Below are positions 52,026 through 61,016 of a stretch of DNA of 64,000 nt, one piece after another (the first letter of the stretch is position 1; each line of letters starts with the position of its first letter). The stretch comes from BOKV01 sp041987205 (GTDB taxonomy: Bacteria; Pseudomonadota; Alphaproteobacteria; Rhizobiales; Rhizobiaceae). The stretch covers positions 1 through 64,000 of the forward strand of contig JBHIWX010000011.1 of NCBI GenBank assembly GCA_041987205.1, given 5' to 3'. A program made the translations under genes and the position numbers. The notes below the pieces were generated by a model. It was not told the DNA's origin. It did not search any database and was given only the letters and a program-made list of their open reading frames with translations.

Positions 52026-52640
52026 ATGAGTTCGCGCGAGGCAAAGGCGCTTCTGCGAGAGACGGTTCTGGCGCGGCGCGACGCACTTGGTGCGGACGAG
52101 CGCGCGGAGATGAGCCTTGCCGCCTGCCATCACGGCGAACCGCATGTGGCGTTTGCGCCCGGCACGGTCGTCTCCGGCTTTCTGCCGATCCGTTCGGAAA
52201 TCGACATCTTCATCCTGATGCAGGCGCTGGCGGAACGCGGCGCGCGGCTCTGCCTGCCGGCCGTGCTCGACCGACAAACCATCGTCTTCCGCGCGTTCAA
52301 TCCCGGTGACGCGCTGGTGTCGACCGGGTTCGGCACGTCCGGGCCGGGTACCGACGCGGAAATCCTCGATCCGGAAATCCTGCTGATGCCGCTCGCCGCC
52401 TTCGACCGCGAGGGCAACCGCATCGGCTATGGCGCGGGCCATTACGACCGGGCGATCGCGCGGCTTCTCGCCAAGGGCATGAGGCCGAGGCTGATCGGAT
52501 TTGCCTTTTCGCTGCAGGAAGTGGACCATGTACCGGCCGAGGTGCACGATCGCCCGCTCGACGCGATCGTCACCGAAAAGGGCTATTTCGAATTCCGGGA
52601 AAAGGGAAACCAGGCCGATGCGACTTCTGTTTCTGGGTGA
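52026..52640 (+). CDS. ygfA: 5-formyltetrahydrofolate cyclo-ligase
   Basis: 204 residues. The signature near the C-terminus is DREGNRIGYGAGHYDRAI, with FLPIRSEID and LLMPLAAF before it. The enzyme uses ATP to convert 5-formyl-THF to 5,10-methenyl-THF. It follows 6S RNA as in many proteobacteria. Its last 23 bp overlap the start of ymdB, implying coupling. Confidence 0.93.
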   Translation: MSSREAKALLRETVLARRDALGADERAEMSLAACHHGEPHVAFAPGTVVSGFLPIRSEIDIFILMQALAERGARLCLPAVLDRQTIVFRAFNPGDALVSTGFGTSGPGTDAEILDPEILLMPLAAFDREGNRIGYGAGHYDRAIARLLAKGMRPRLIGFAFSLQEVDHVPAEVHDRPLDAIVTEKGYFEFREKGNQADATSVSG

Positions 52641-53433
52641 CATGGTGGGACGCAGCGGACGCGAGGCGGTTTACGCCCAGCTTCCCGGCATGATCGAGAA
52701 ATGGAAGGTCGATTTCGCCATCGTCAACGGCGAGAACGCGGCCGGCGGTTTCGGCATCACCGAGACGATCCTCAACGAGACGCTGGAGGCCGGTGCCGAC
52801 GTGGTGACGACGGGCAACCATGTCTGGGACCAGCGTGAGGCGCTGACCTTCGCCGACCGGCAGGACCGGTTCCTGCGGCCGGCCAATTTCCCGTCCGGCA
52901 CGCCGGGGCGCGGTTCCAATGTCTACGAGGCGCGCAACGGTGCGCGTGTGCTGGTCGCCAACATCATGGGCAATGTCTTCATGCACCCCGAGCTGGACGA
53001 TCCGTTCCGCAGCGGCGAGGCGCTGATGGAGGGGGTCGAGCTCGGCAAGAACATCGATGTCGTGTTCGTGGATTTCCACGCCGAGGCGACGTCGGAAAAG
53101 ATCTGCTTCGCGCTGTTCATGGACGGGCGTGTCTCCGCCGTGGTCGGCACGCACACGCATACGCCGACGGCCGACCACCAGATCCTGAATGGCGGCACGG
53201 CCTATCTGTCCGATGCCGGCATGTCGGGCTGCTACGATTCCTCCCTCGGCATGGACAAGGAAGAGCCGCTCAACCGGTTCCTGACCAAGATCCCCAAGGG
53301 ACGCTTCGAGGCGGCCACGGGCGAGGCGACGATTTGCGGCTGCGGCATCGACATCGACGATTCGACCGGCCTTGCCACCGCCATCAAGCCGCTACGCGTG
53401 GGTCCACAGCTCGAAAACGTGTTGCCGTGGTGA
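52618..53433 (+). CDS. ymdB: YmdB family metallophosphoesterase
   Basis: 271 residues. The metal-ligand blocks are in order: LFLGDMVGRSG, IVNGENAAGGFG, VVTTGNHVWDQRE, VDFHAEATSEK and VGTHTHTPTADHQIL. In Bacillus YmdB is a cyclic-nucleotide phosphodiesterase that affects biofilm and sporulation choices; the proteobacterial substrate is less clear. The start overlaps ygfA by 23 bp. It converges with the caspase gene. Confidence 0.92.
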   Translation: MRLLFLGDMVGRSGREAVYAQLPGMIEKWKVDFAIVNGENAAGGFGITETILNETLEAGADVVTTGNHVWDQREALTFADRQDRFLRPANFPSGTPGRGSNVYEARNGARVLVANIMGNVFMHPELDDPFRSGEALMEGVELGKNIDVVFVDFHAEATSEKICFALFMDGRVSAVVGTHTHTPTADHQILNGGTAYLSDAGMSGCYDSSLGMDKEEPLNRFLTKIPKGRFEAATGEATICGCGIDIDDSTGLATAIKPLRVGPQLENVLPW

Positions 53434-53477
53434 AGTTAGGCCTCGGCTGGTAAGGTGGGGCTGGTAGCGAACCTGCC

Positions 53478-55622
53478 CTATTGCGGGATCTCGATCCGCT
53501 CGTCGCTCATGCGCAGTCTTTCCGTGTCGGACAATTGCGAGACGGCGAATTCGACCAGATCGAGATCGATCGGCAGCTTGTCCCAGTATTTCTCCAGGAC
53601 CTGGAGATAGTCGCTGCCCTGAACGAGGCCGTTTTCGTTGAAGACTGAACTCTGCTGGGCCGAATAGCCCTTCGACCGCTGCTTGAACGGCACCTTCTCG
53701 CCGGTCATCACGTCGAAGGAAAGATTGCCGGCGCCGGTCGCCATCAGGAGCTGGTGCGGGTTCTCCGGGTTGTAGCTGTAGGTCGCGCCGCCATTGGGAT
53801 CGTCAAGGGTCTTCACCAGCCGGGGCGGGTCCATCACCCAGACCTCGTGCTTTGTGGTGCCGTCGAGGTAATGCATGAACGCGATGGACGACAGGTCGGG
53901 CGCTGCCTTTGCCGGGCCAAGCGCCATGCCGTGATCGGCGATCTTGTTGAGCGTGGTGATCTCGCCGCTCGCTACGTCCAGTACGCCGATAAAGGTGCGT
54001 TCGCCATTGCCGTCCGGCAGGGTGCCGGAGGCGACGAAGCCGAGCCGTCGTCCCGTCCGGTCCAGCGTTCCGTTCATCTTGGCGCTGTTCGCGAAATCCA
54101 TCGCGCCCGTTCCAAACACCTGGTGATAGAGGACCGTCGCGACAAGTTCTCCGGTGCGTGGGTTCCAGACCTTCAGGCCGGCATCGTCGTTGATGTTCGA
54201 CACCGTGAGCAGGGCGTTTCCGTCGTCGGAGAGCGTCAGCTGATCGAAATAGACATAGCCGGCCTTCACCGCGTTGAACGTCGTCAAAGGCTGTCCCGTC
54301 CGCGCGTCGTAGACCGCCACATCGCCATTGGAGAGGGCGACGGCCAGCAATGCGTCGTTGCGTGAGAAAGTGGCTTTCAGCCCGTCATTGTTGGCAGGGC
54401 CCGGTCCGAGATCGGCAATTTTCACGCGGTTTTCGAGATCCCAGAGCTGGATGATCTGGGTGGTTTCGTCCGTCCAGGTGGCCACCGCCGCCAGCTTCCC
54501 GCTGGGGCTGATTTCCGCGCCCGTCACCATATTGCCGGTGGGAATGAACGTGTCGGAAGAATCCATCGCCCGGTAAAGCGCGAGATGGGCGGCGCTGAAT
54601 GCGGAGAGATTGTCTTCGTTGACCCCTTCCGGGATGCCTTTCAGGGCCTCGATGACAGCCTCGCGGCGCATGCCCTTGCCGAGATATTCGGTGGAGCGCT
54701 GCGCGAAACCTTCCGAGGCGAGTTCCAGATCGTCCAGCGAATAGCGCGCGCCGAGGATCAGTTCATCGGTCAGCGAGGATCGCGACCAGGGCGTCTGCGA
54801 CCAGTCGGTCGCCTCGCCAACCTCGCGGGTAACCATCGCCATCGCCTTCTGGACGGAGGTGCCCGGCTTGACGATGTTGCGGGCAAGCGCTGCGGAGAAC
54901 GGGCTGACATCGCCCGTGCCGTCGGTCGCAGTGGAGTTGGGCGAGGTCGAATAGGCGACGAAGATGCCGGCGGGCTGGGCATTGGCGGAGGTGGCGGCAG
55001 GTGTCGAGCCACCCTTGCTTGAACCGGCGGAGCGGCCGGTCGATACCGAAAGACCCGGCAAATCGGCCGAGGCGAACGGATTGTCCCGGCATGCGTCGAG
55101 AAACACCATGCTCGAACGCGCGGCGGCCGTCAGCCGGTCGAGCATGGCCTGCAAATCGATCAGATCATTGTCGGCTGCCGGCTCGTCCGGCGCGTAGTCG
55201 ACGCCGATCAGATAGTTCACGTCGCGTATCTGGATGCCATGACCGGAATAGTGAAAGACGGCGACGTTGACCTGCGGGTTTTCGGCGATCGCCTCGTCGA
55301 TGCATTCGGCGGCCGCGCCGCGGGAGAAGTCGGTCAGCATGTAGAGTTCGAAATCGAGTTTCGACAGGGCCGCACCCATCACGGCGGCGTCGTTGAGCGG
55401 GTTCTGCAAGGGGGTGATACCGTTGCGATATCCGGCATTGGCGCTGACGACAGCGAGGCGGCCCTTCGTTTTCGCCGGAGCGATGTGAACACATTCCCCC
55501 GGCCTGTCTTCGAGCGTTTCCAGAATGGTCCGGGCCTGCGGGGAGAGCTCTTCGGTACGACCTTTCCCGGGGGCAAGGACAAGCATGATGCATGCTGCGG
55601 TCAGGACGGCCGCCATTCTCAT
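53478..55622 (-). CDS. Exported caspase-family protein with WD40-type beta-propeller
   Basis: 714 residues. A signal peptide (about 1-23) is followed by a C14 caspase-like domain: RLAVVSANAGYRN, catalytic H128 in FHYSGHG, and C178 in MVFLDACRDNPF. The segment ends with VAYSTSPNSTA and SPFSAALARNI. From about 360 to 640 there are repeating beta blades (for example SGKLAAVATW, IIQLWDLENR and LLAVALSNGDVAVYD), a WD40-like propeller. It is probably periplasmic. Most bacterial caspase homologues cut after arginine or lysine; targets are unknown. No toxin-like partner is nearby. Confidence 0.85.
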   Translation of the reverse strand: MRMAAVLTAACIMLVLAPGKGRTEELSPQARTILETLEDRPGECVHIAPAKTKGRLAVVSANAGYRNGITPLQNPLNDAAVMGAALSKLDFELYMLTDFSRGAAAECIDEAIAENPQVNVAVFHYSGHGIQIRDVNYLIGVDYAPDEPAADNDLIDLQAMLDRLTAAARSSMVFLDACRDNPFASADLPGLSVSTGRSAGSSKGGSTPAATSANAQPAGIFVAYSTSPNSTATDGTGDVSPFSAALARNIVKPGTSVQKAMAMVTREVGEATDWSQTPWSRSSLTDELILGARYSLDDLELASEGFAQRSTEYLGKGMRREAVIEALKGIPEGVNEDNLSAFSAAHLALYRAMDSSDTFIPTGNMVTGAEISPSGKLAAVATWTDETTQIIQLWDLENRVKIADLGPGPANNDGLKATFSRNDALLAVALSNGDVAVYDARTGQPLTTFNAVKAGYVYFDQLTLSDDGNALLTVSNINDDAGLKVWNPRTGELVATVLYHQVFGTGAMDFANSAKMNGTLDRTGRRLGFVASGTLPDGNGERTFIGVLDVASGEITTLNKIADHGMALGPAKAAPDLSSIAFMHYLDGTTKHEVWVMDPPRLVKTLDDPNGGATYSYNPENPHQLLMATGAGNLSFDVMTGEKVPFKQRSKGYSAQQSSVFNENGLVQGSDYLQVLEKYWDKLPIDLDLVEFAVSQLSDTERLRMSDERIEIPQ

Positions 55623-55663
55623 TTGGAACTCTCCTGGTGATGTCGTTCAGGCAAGAGGGGGGC

Positions 55664-56533
55664 TTACCCCATTGCGCGCAAGACTTTGGTTTTCGAGCGT
55701 TCGAATACCTCATCCGGCACGAAGAAATCACCCGCCAGCGCATCCGTTCCCTCATATTGGTAAACGGACAGATCGGTGACGCCCTCTTCGATCAGCACTT
55801 CCTCGTCGATGAAGAAATTGCCGGTGCAGGTCTTCGGGTCGCGGCTCAGGATGGCATGGGCCGCGTCGGCCAGGATTTCCGGCTTGCGGCTGATCTTCGC
55901 CATGGAGTCGCCCCCCAGCACGTTCCTGACGGCGGCGGTGTCGATGGCCGTCAGCGGCCACAGCGCGTTGACGCCGATGCCGTCGCCCTTGAATTCCTCG
56001 GCCATGCCAAGCACGCACATCGACATGCCGAATTTCGCCATGGTGTAGGCGACATGGCCGGAGAACCATTTCGCCTTCATGTCGAGCGGCGGCGACAGGT
56101 TTAGGATGTGGGCGTGCGACGACTGCTTCAGAAAGGGCAGGCATTTCTGGGAGACCAGAAAGGTGCCGCGCGTGTTGATCTGGTGCATCAGGTCGAAGCG
56201 CTTCATCGGCGTGTGCGCCGTGTCGGTCAACGAGATGGCACTGGCGTTGTTGACGCAGATGTCGATGCCGCCGAAATGCTCGACGGTCTTCGCGACGGCG
56301 GCCTCGACCTGCTCCTCGTGGCGGATGTCGCAGACCAGCGGCAGGGCGTCGCCGCCGGCCACGCGGATTTCCTCGGCCGCGGTGTGGATCGTGCCCGGCA
56401 GGCGTGGGTCCGGTTCGGCGGTCTTGGCGGCGATGGCGACCCTGGCACCGTCCCGTGCGGCACGCAATGCGATGGCGAGGCCGATGCCGCGGCTGCCGCC
56501 CGACATGAAAATGGTTTTGCCCTTCAGTGACAT
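55664..56533 (-). CDS. SDR family oxidoreductase (HSDL2-like)
   Basis: 289 residues. TIFMSGGSRGIGLAIALRAA is the cofactor motif, ICVNNASAISLTDT the N-N-A-S block, and VAYTMAKFGMS holds Tyr and Lys of the catalytic set with a serine in LNLSPP. The length and NNAS variation match the hydroxysteroid-dehydrogenase-like-2 subgroup, which acts on long-chain substrates. GAGGAGGAAA lies before the ATG. It follows the GFA-type gene by 32 bp on the same strand, so the two may be one unit. Confidence 0.87.
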   Translation of the reverse strand: MSLKGKTIFMSGGSRGIGLAIALRAARDGARVAIAAKTAEPDPRLPGTIHTAAEEIRVAGGDALPLVCDIRHEEQVEAAVAKTVEHFGGIDICVNNASAISLTDTAHTPMKRFDLMHQINTRGTFLVSQKCLPFLKQSSHAHILNLSPPLDMKAKWFSGHVAYTMAKFGMSMCVLGMAEEFKGDGIGVNALWPLTAIDTAAVRNVLGGDSMAKISRKPEILADAAHAILSRDPKTCTGNFFIDEEVLIEEGVTDLSVYQYEGTDALAGDFFVPDEVFERSKTKVLRAMG

Positions 56534-56565
56534 CGGTTTCCTCCTCTTGATGATGGCGATCCGGT

Positions 56566-57069
56566 TCAGTCCGGAATCCGGTAGCGTTCCGCAAAGGCGG
56601 TGCAATAGGCTCCTATATCCTCCGGCCCTGCCTCGGCAAGGAGCGTATCTTCCGGGATGACGGTTCCGGCTGCCTTCGACCGGGTCCAGATATGACCGAC
56701 GGGCGCCAGCAGGCGGGCATGGTCGAGCGAGCCGGCCTTGACGCTGAGCACGGCCTGGGCGGGGTCGGCCGGTTCCTCGCTGCCCTTGTGATACAGACGC
56801 GAGCCGCAATCCGGGCAGAAGAAGCAGTGCATCAGATGGCCGGACTCGGTGTCGCGCGTCCATTGCGCGGGCCTGCCCGTCAGGTGGAAGGCGGCCTCGC
56901 ACACCCACAGCGACAATCCATAGGCGCTGGCCGACTGATGCTGGCACTCGGTGCAATGGCAGGCATAGAGCGTCAGCGGCCTTGCCGAGATTTCGTAGCG
57001 CAGCGCGCCGCACTGGCAGCCGCCGGTCCAGGGCAGTTTCGGAAGATCGATCCTGTCGGCATGCGGCAT
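56566..57069 (-). CDS. GFA family protein (CENP-V/glutathione-dependent formaldehyde-activating type)
   Basis: 167 residues. Zinc-binding cysteines are in GGCQCGALRYE, LYACHCTECQ, and the later CFFCPDCGSRLYHK, the exact GFA fold signature. Family members bind glutathione adducts or act as carbon-sulfur lyases; function is rarely proven. I chose the ATG at 57069; ATGs at 57090 and 57180 are in frame, but the extra residues are a G-R-P-D repeat without similarity. Confidence 0.85.
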   Translation of the reverse strand: MPHADRIDLPKLPWTGGCQCGALRYEISARPLTLYACHCTECQHQSASAYGLSLWVCEAAFHLTGRPAQWTRDTESGHLMHCFFCPDCGSRLYHKGSEEPADPAQAVLSVKAGSLDHARLLAPVGHIWTRSKAAGTVIPEDTLLAEAGPEDIGAYCTAFAERYRIPD

Positions 57070-57204
57070 GGCGGCCCCGTCTGTGTGCATGTCCGGCCGC
57101 CCGTTCGGGAGAGCGTCCGGACGCCCGTCTGGACGAATGTGTCGTGGTTTGTTTATAAGCGCGCGAACGTTTCTCGACATCCCCTAAAAAATGACAGGTG
57201 GGCC

Positions 57205-57957
57205 ATGGCCGGCCATTCGAAATTCAAGAACATCATGCACAAGAAGGGTCGCGCCGACGCGGCCCGTTCGAAACTGTTTTCGCGACTGTCCAAGGAAATC
57301 ACCGTTGCGGTGAAGATGGGCGGCGGCACGACCGATCCGGACATGAACCCGCGCCTGCGGCTGGCGATCCAGAACGCCAAGGGCCAGTCCATGCCCAAGG
57401 ACAACATCCAGCGGGCCATCAACAAGGGCTCGGGCGGCGACGGCGAGGACTACAAGGAGATGCGCTATGAGGGCTATGGCCCCGGTGGCGTCGCCATCAT
57501 CGTCGAGGCGCTGACCGACAATCTCAACCGCTCGGCGTCGAACATCCGTGCCTGCTTTTCGAAGAATGGCGGATCGCTCGGCGAGACCGGGTCGGTCTCC
57601 TTCATGTTCGACCGGGTAGGCGAGATCGTCTTCAAGCCGGAGGCCGGCAGCGCCGACGAAATCATGGAAGCGGCCATCGAGGCCGGCGCCGAGGACGTGA
57701 CCAGCGACGAGGAAGGCCACACTATCATCTGCGCCTTCGAGGATATCGGCGATGTTTCCACGGCGCTCGAGGCGGCGTTGGGTGAGCCGGAATCGGTCAA
57801 CGTCATCTGGCGGCCGCAAAACCAGACGCCGATCGACGAGGACAAGGCCGGCACGCTGATGAAGCTGCTCGATGCACTCGACGAGGATGACGACGTGCAG
57901 AACGTCTACTCCAACGAGGACATCGACGAGTCCGTCATGGAGCGGCTGTCGGCCTGA
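57205..57957 (+). CDS. yebC: YebC/PmpR family translation or transcription regulator
   Basis: 250 residues. MAGHSKFKNIMHKKGRADAA and the following KLFSRLSKEI, then GYGPGGVAIIVEALTDNLNR are diagnostic. The family is described as DNA-binding regulators, and recent work on some members shows action at proline-rich stalls on ribosomes. The stop overlaps the convergent TSUP gene by 52 bp. It is upstream of ruvC, as in many bacteria, though separated by the TSUP gene here. Confidence 0.94.
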   Translation: MAGHSKFKNIMHKKGRADAARSKLFSRLSKEITVAVKMGGGTTDPDMNPRLRLAIQNAKGQSMPKDNIQRAINKGSGGDGEDYKEMRYEGYGPGGVAIIVEALTDNLNRSASNIRACFSKNGGSLGETGSVSFMFDRVGEIVFKPEAGSADEIMEAAIEAGAEDVTSDEEGHTIICAFEDIGDVSTALEAALGEPESVNVIWRPQNQTPIDEDKAGTLMKLLDALDEDDDVQNVYSNEDIDESVMERLSA

Positions 57958-58727
57958 GCCGATGCGCGTCCCGTCAGGGTGTCGAAGATTGGGGCGGTGG
58001 TGATCGCCGCAATCAGCACCAGCGCCAGTGCAATCCGGCGGTAGAGTACATCCGAGGCCCGGCCGAAAAGCCCTATGCCGATGAGCAGGCCCGCAAAATA
58101 GGCGGGGATGCCGGCGATGCCGATCGAGGCCGCGCGCCATGAGAACAGGCCGGCCACGATCAGCCCGATAAGTGTGGCGAACTGGGTGATTGCGAACAGG
58201 GCGATGAGATTGGCGCGGACATGGCCCGCGCCCGTGCGCGCGGCCATCCAGTAGATGATGGGCGGCGGCCCGCCGACACCGACCGAGCCGCCGAGAACGC
58301 CTCCCGAGGCCCCGACCAGCAGAGACGCCGGTGGCGTGCGTGGCCCGCGATAGGTCCAGCCACGCCACAGCACCACCACCACCGCGAGGATAATCAGCGA
58401 CAACAGCCAGCGCAGCATCTGCGGGTCCGAAGCGGTCAGCAGATAGAACCCTGCCGGCAGTGCCAGCACATAGCCAAACGCCACGGGAAGCACTTCACGC
58501 AGGTTCATCTTTGATCGCGCGCCCGGCAGCAGGACGGTCGAGGGACCGAAATCGAGCAGGGATAGGGTGATGATCGCGATCAGCGGCGAATAGAGTGCGG
58601 CTCCGATAGGGGCGATGATCATGCCCGCGCCAAAGCCTGAAAAGCCGCGCACAATTCCCGCCACGCCGATCACGGCGAGGAAGAAAACGAGATTCGGATC
58701 GCTGGTGAGGGCGGTAAAGCTGTCCAA
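57906..58727 (-). CDS. TSUP (TauE/SafE) family permease, second
   Basis: 273 residues with eight to nine hydrophobic spans. The start LVFFLAVIGVAGIVRGFSGF, with G-F-G-A-G-M following, and the second repeat GASGGVLGGSVGVGGPPPI match TauE/SafE. The start is probably TTG at 58727, since no ATG or GTG lies between the first helix and an upstream region without similarity; its ribosome-binding site is weak. The last 17 codons run opposite to the end of yebC. The substrate is unknown. Confidence 0.83.
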   Translation of the reverse strand: MDSFTALTSDPNLVFFLAVIGVAGIVRGFSGFGAGMIIAPIGAALYSPLIAIITLSLLDFGPSTVLLPGARSKMNLREVLPVAFGYVLALPAGFYLLTASDPQMLRWLLSLIILAVVVVLWRGWTYRGPRTPPASLLVGASGGVLGGSVGVGGPPPIIYWMAARTGAGHVRANLIALFAITQFATLIGLIVAGLFSWRAASIGIAGIPAYFAGLLIGIGLFGRASDVLYRRIALALVLIAAITTAPIFDTLTGRASAQADSRSMTDSSMSSLE

Positions 58728-58811
58728 GGATGCGCCGGAATCTGCAGGGATGATGTCGAAAGCCTGACCGGTCGGGTAGCAGGAAGGCCTGCTTCGCGCT
58801 ACGAAATATTC

Positions 58812-59321
58812 ATGAACGCGAAATCGACTCGGATCATCGGCATCGACCCCGGCCTGCGCTTCACCGGCTGGGGTGTGATCGAGATCGCCGGCACGCGGCT
58901 TTCCTTCATCGAGGCCGGCACGGTGCGCTCGAATGCGAAGGACGAACTGGCGGCGCGGCTGTGCCAGTTGCATGACGGCCTCGAAGAGGTGGTGGCGCGG
59001 CTGTGCCCGGAAGAGGCGGCCGTCGAAAACACTTTCGTCAACAAGGATGCGAGCGCCACGCTGAAACTGGGGCAGGCGCGCGGTGTCGCCATGCTGGTGC
59101 CGGCGCGGGCCGGACTGTCGGTCGCCGAATATGCACCCAATGCGGTGAAGAAAGCCGTGATCGGGACCGGCCATGGCGACAAGCGGCAGATTCAGCTCAT
59201 GGTGCGTACCCTGCTGCCGCGCGCCGGGTTCGACAGCGAGCACGCGGCTGACGCGCTGGCGATCGCCATCTGTCACGCCCATTCGCGCAAGTCGGCTCGG
59301 CTTGCGGCGCTAACGGGCTAG
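58812..59321 (+). CDS. ruvC: Crossover junction endodeoxyribonuclease RuvC
   Basis: 169 residues, full length. The four catalytic acids are placed in RIIGIDPGLRFTGWG, AVENTFVNKDA, and the C-terminal SEHAADALAIAICH. RuvC cuts Holliday junctions held by RuvAB. It begins the ruvC-ruvA-ruvB group, though a DUF3445 gene starts 4 bp after its stop, before ruvA. Confidence 0.96.
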   Translation: MNAKSTRIIGIDPGLRFTGWGVIEIAGTRLSFIEAGTVRSNAKDELAARLCQLHDGLEEVVARLCPEEAAVENTFVNKDASATLKLGQARGVAMLVPARAGLSVAEYAPNAVKKAVIGTGHGDKRQIQLMVRTLLPRAGFDSEHAADALAIAICHAHSRKSARLAALTG

Positions 59322-59325
59322 CGCG

Positions 59326-60261
59326 ATGGTCAATTCGACGAACACCGCTGGATCGTCCGCCGATTTCAGCCATACGCCCTGGGACGGTTCGCATCCGGCG
59401 TTCAGGATCGGTCTGGCGCCGCTGGGTGATCGGACCTGGATCGAAATGGGCGGTCGCGGCTCGGCGCAACTCGACGAGAAGAAGCGTCTGCTCGCCGAAA
59501 TGCGCGACGACGTTTTCATGGCCAAGCCCGAAAGCCTTCCCGCGCAGGTAGAAGTGCTCGATCTGGTGCTGGGCGAACTGACGCACCGTCATGGCGGCAC
59601 ACATCGCCGGGAAGATAATGTGGTCACGGTGGGCGACATTTCGGTCGACCTCGAAGACGACGCTATGCCGCCGCTCGAAAAGGCCTCGCGGCTGGTTCCC
59701 GAGGATCTCGTGATCATGATGCCGGGCGAAAACGGTTGGTATCTTGGTGCCGGCTGTGTCTGCTTTCCCTCCAACTGGGTGCTGGCGGAGAAGTTCGGCA
59801 AGCCTATGCAGGAGGTCCATGGCGGCGTGCCGCAATTCGGCCCCGGTACGCGCAACGCCATGATGATCACCCGGATATTCGACAATCTGCAGACGGACAT
59901 TCCCGTGATCCGGATGAACTGGTCGATCCACGAGGATGACGAGCTCTATCACGGGATCGGCAAGCTCTCTCTGGCGGAACGGACGTTCGAACAACCCTAT
60001 CTGCGCGTCGAGGTGCAGACGCTGCACAAGATGGCGGAGACCGGGGCGATCCTGTTCACCATCCGCACGCATGTCGACCCGCTGACGCTGCTGGAGAGCC
60101 ATCGCGACCGTCGACGGCTTGCCCATGGTCTGGCCGAGAGCCTTGCCAGACTCGACACGGCGCAATGCCGCTACAAGGGCATCGTCAACGCGCGCGAAAG
60201 GCTGATCGCCCGGCTCGGGGCGATTGCCGGCGAAGCGGACCAGGCGTACAAAACGCCATGA
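59326..60261 (+). CDS. DUF3445 / haem-dependent oxidative N-demethylase family protein
   Basis: 311 residues. Conserved blocks of PF11927 include PFRIGLAPL-like AFRIGLAPLGDRTWIEMGG, LVPEDLVIM, GAGCVCFPSNWVLAEKFGKP, IRMNWSIHEDDELYH, and RVEVQTLHKMAETGAILFTI with FTIRTH. The family contains the haem-dependent oxidative N-demethylase described from Pseudomonas mendocina, which demethylates dimethylamine. It lies 4 bp after ruvC and 88 bp before ruvA, all co-directional. Its position within ruvCAB is unusual and has no clear functional reason. Confidence 0.85.
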   Translation: MVNSTNTAGSSADFSHTPWDGSHPAFRIGLAPLGDRTWIEMGGRGSAQLDEKKRLLAEMRDDVFMAKPESLPAQVEVLDLVLGELTHRHGGTHRREDNVVTVGDISVDLEDDAMPPLEKASRLVPEDLVIMMPGENGWYLGAGCVCFPSNWVLAEKFGKPMQEVHGGVPQFGPGTRNAMMITRIFDNLQTDIPVIRMNWSIHEDDELYHGIGKLSLAERTFEQPYLRVEVQTLHKMAETGAILFTIRTHVDPLTLLESHRDRRRLAHGLAESLARLDTAQCRYKGIVNARERLIARLGAIAGEADQAYKTP

Positions 60262-60349
60262 TGTTCTTGACTTGTTCTCGCGTTCGCGAGACAAAAGGGG
60301 CGGGATTGCACAGCGGCGGGCGTCACCTCCTTGAGGTGGCGGACAGGAC

Positions 60350-60967
60350 ATGATCGGCAAGCTGAAGGGCGTGGTGGACACGATCGGCGAGGACGAACTG
60401 ATCCTCGACGTCGGCGGTGTCGGCTATGAAGTATTGTGTTCCACGCGCCTGCTGGGCGGCGCGCCAGGGCCGGGCGAAGCGCTGACGCTGTGGATCGATA
60501 CGCATGTGCGCGAGGACGCGATCCGGCTCTACGGTTTTGCGAACGAGCTGGAACGCGACTGGTTCCGCCTGCTGCAGACGGTGCAGGGCGTGGGCGCGCG
60601 CGTGGCGCTCGCCATCCTGTCGACGCTGTCGCCGGGCGATCTGGCCTCGGCCATTGCGCTTCAGGACAAGGCCATGGTGGCGCGGGCGCCGGGTGTCGGG
60701 CCGAAGGTCGCGCAGCGCATCGTTGCCGAACTTCGCGACAAGGCGCCGGCCTATTCCGGTGCGGCGGCGGCCGAGATAGGCCTGCAGACCGAGATCGGGG
60801 CGGGGGCAGCCACGAGCGCGGTGACCGATGCCGTCTCTGCGCTTTCCAATTTGGGCTATTCGCCGCAACAGGCCTCCGGCGCGGTCGCCAAGGCGCTGAA
60901 ATCTGCCGGCGAGGACGCCGACAGCGCGAAGCTGATCCGGATGGCGCTCAAGGAGTTGGCTGGGTGA
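60350..60967 (+). CDS. ruvA: Holliday junction branch migration protein RuvA
   Basis: 205 residues. MIGKLKGVVDTIGEDELILD opens the OB-like domain I, the helix-hairpin-helix repeats are LQTVQGVGARVALAIL and RAPGVGPKVAQRIVAEL, and the C-terminal domain (SALSNLGYSPQQASGAV) contacts RuvB. Complete. ruvB starts 49 bp later. Confidence 0.96.
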   Translation: MIGKLKGVVDTIGEDELILDVGGVGYEVLCSTRLLGGAPGPGEALTLWIDTHVREDAIRLYGFANELERDWFRLLQTVQGVGARVALAILSTLSPGDLASAIALQDKAMVARAPGVGPKVAQRIVAELRDKAPAYSGAAAAEIGLQTEIGAGAATSAVTDAVSALSNLGYSPQQASGAVAKALKSAGEDADSAKLIRMALKELAG

Positions 60968-61016
60968 GCCCTCACATGAACTGGCAGGGTTTGCCGTTGT
61001 CGTCTAGAAAGACCGC

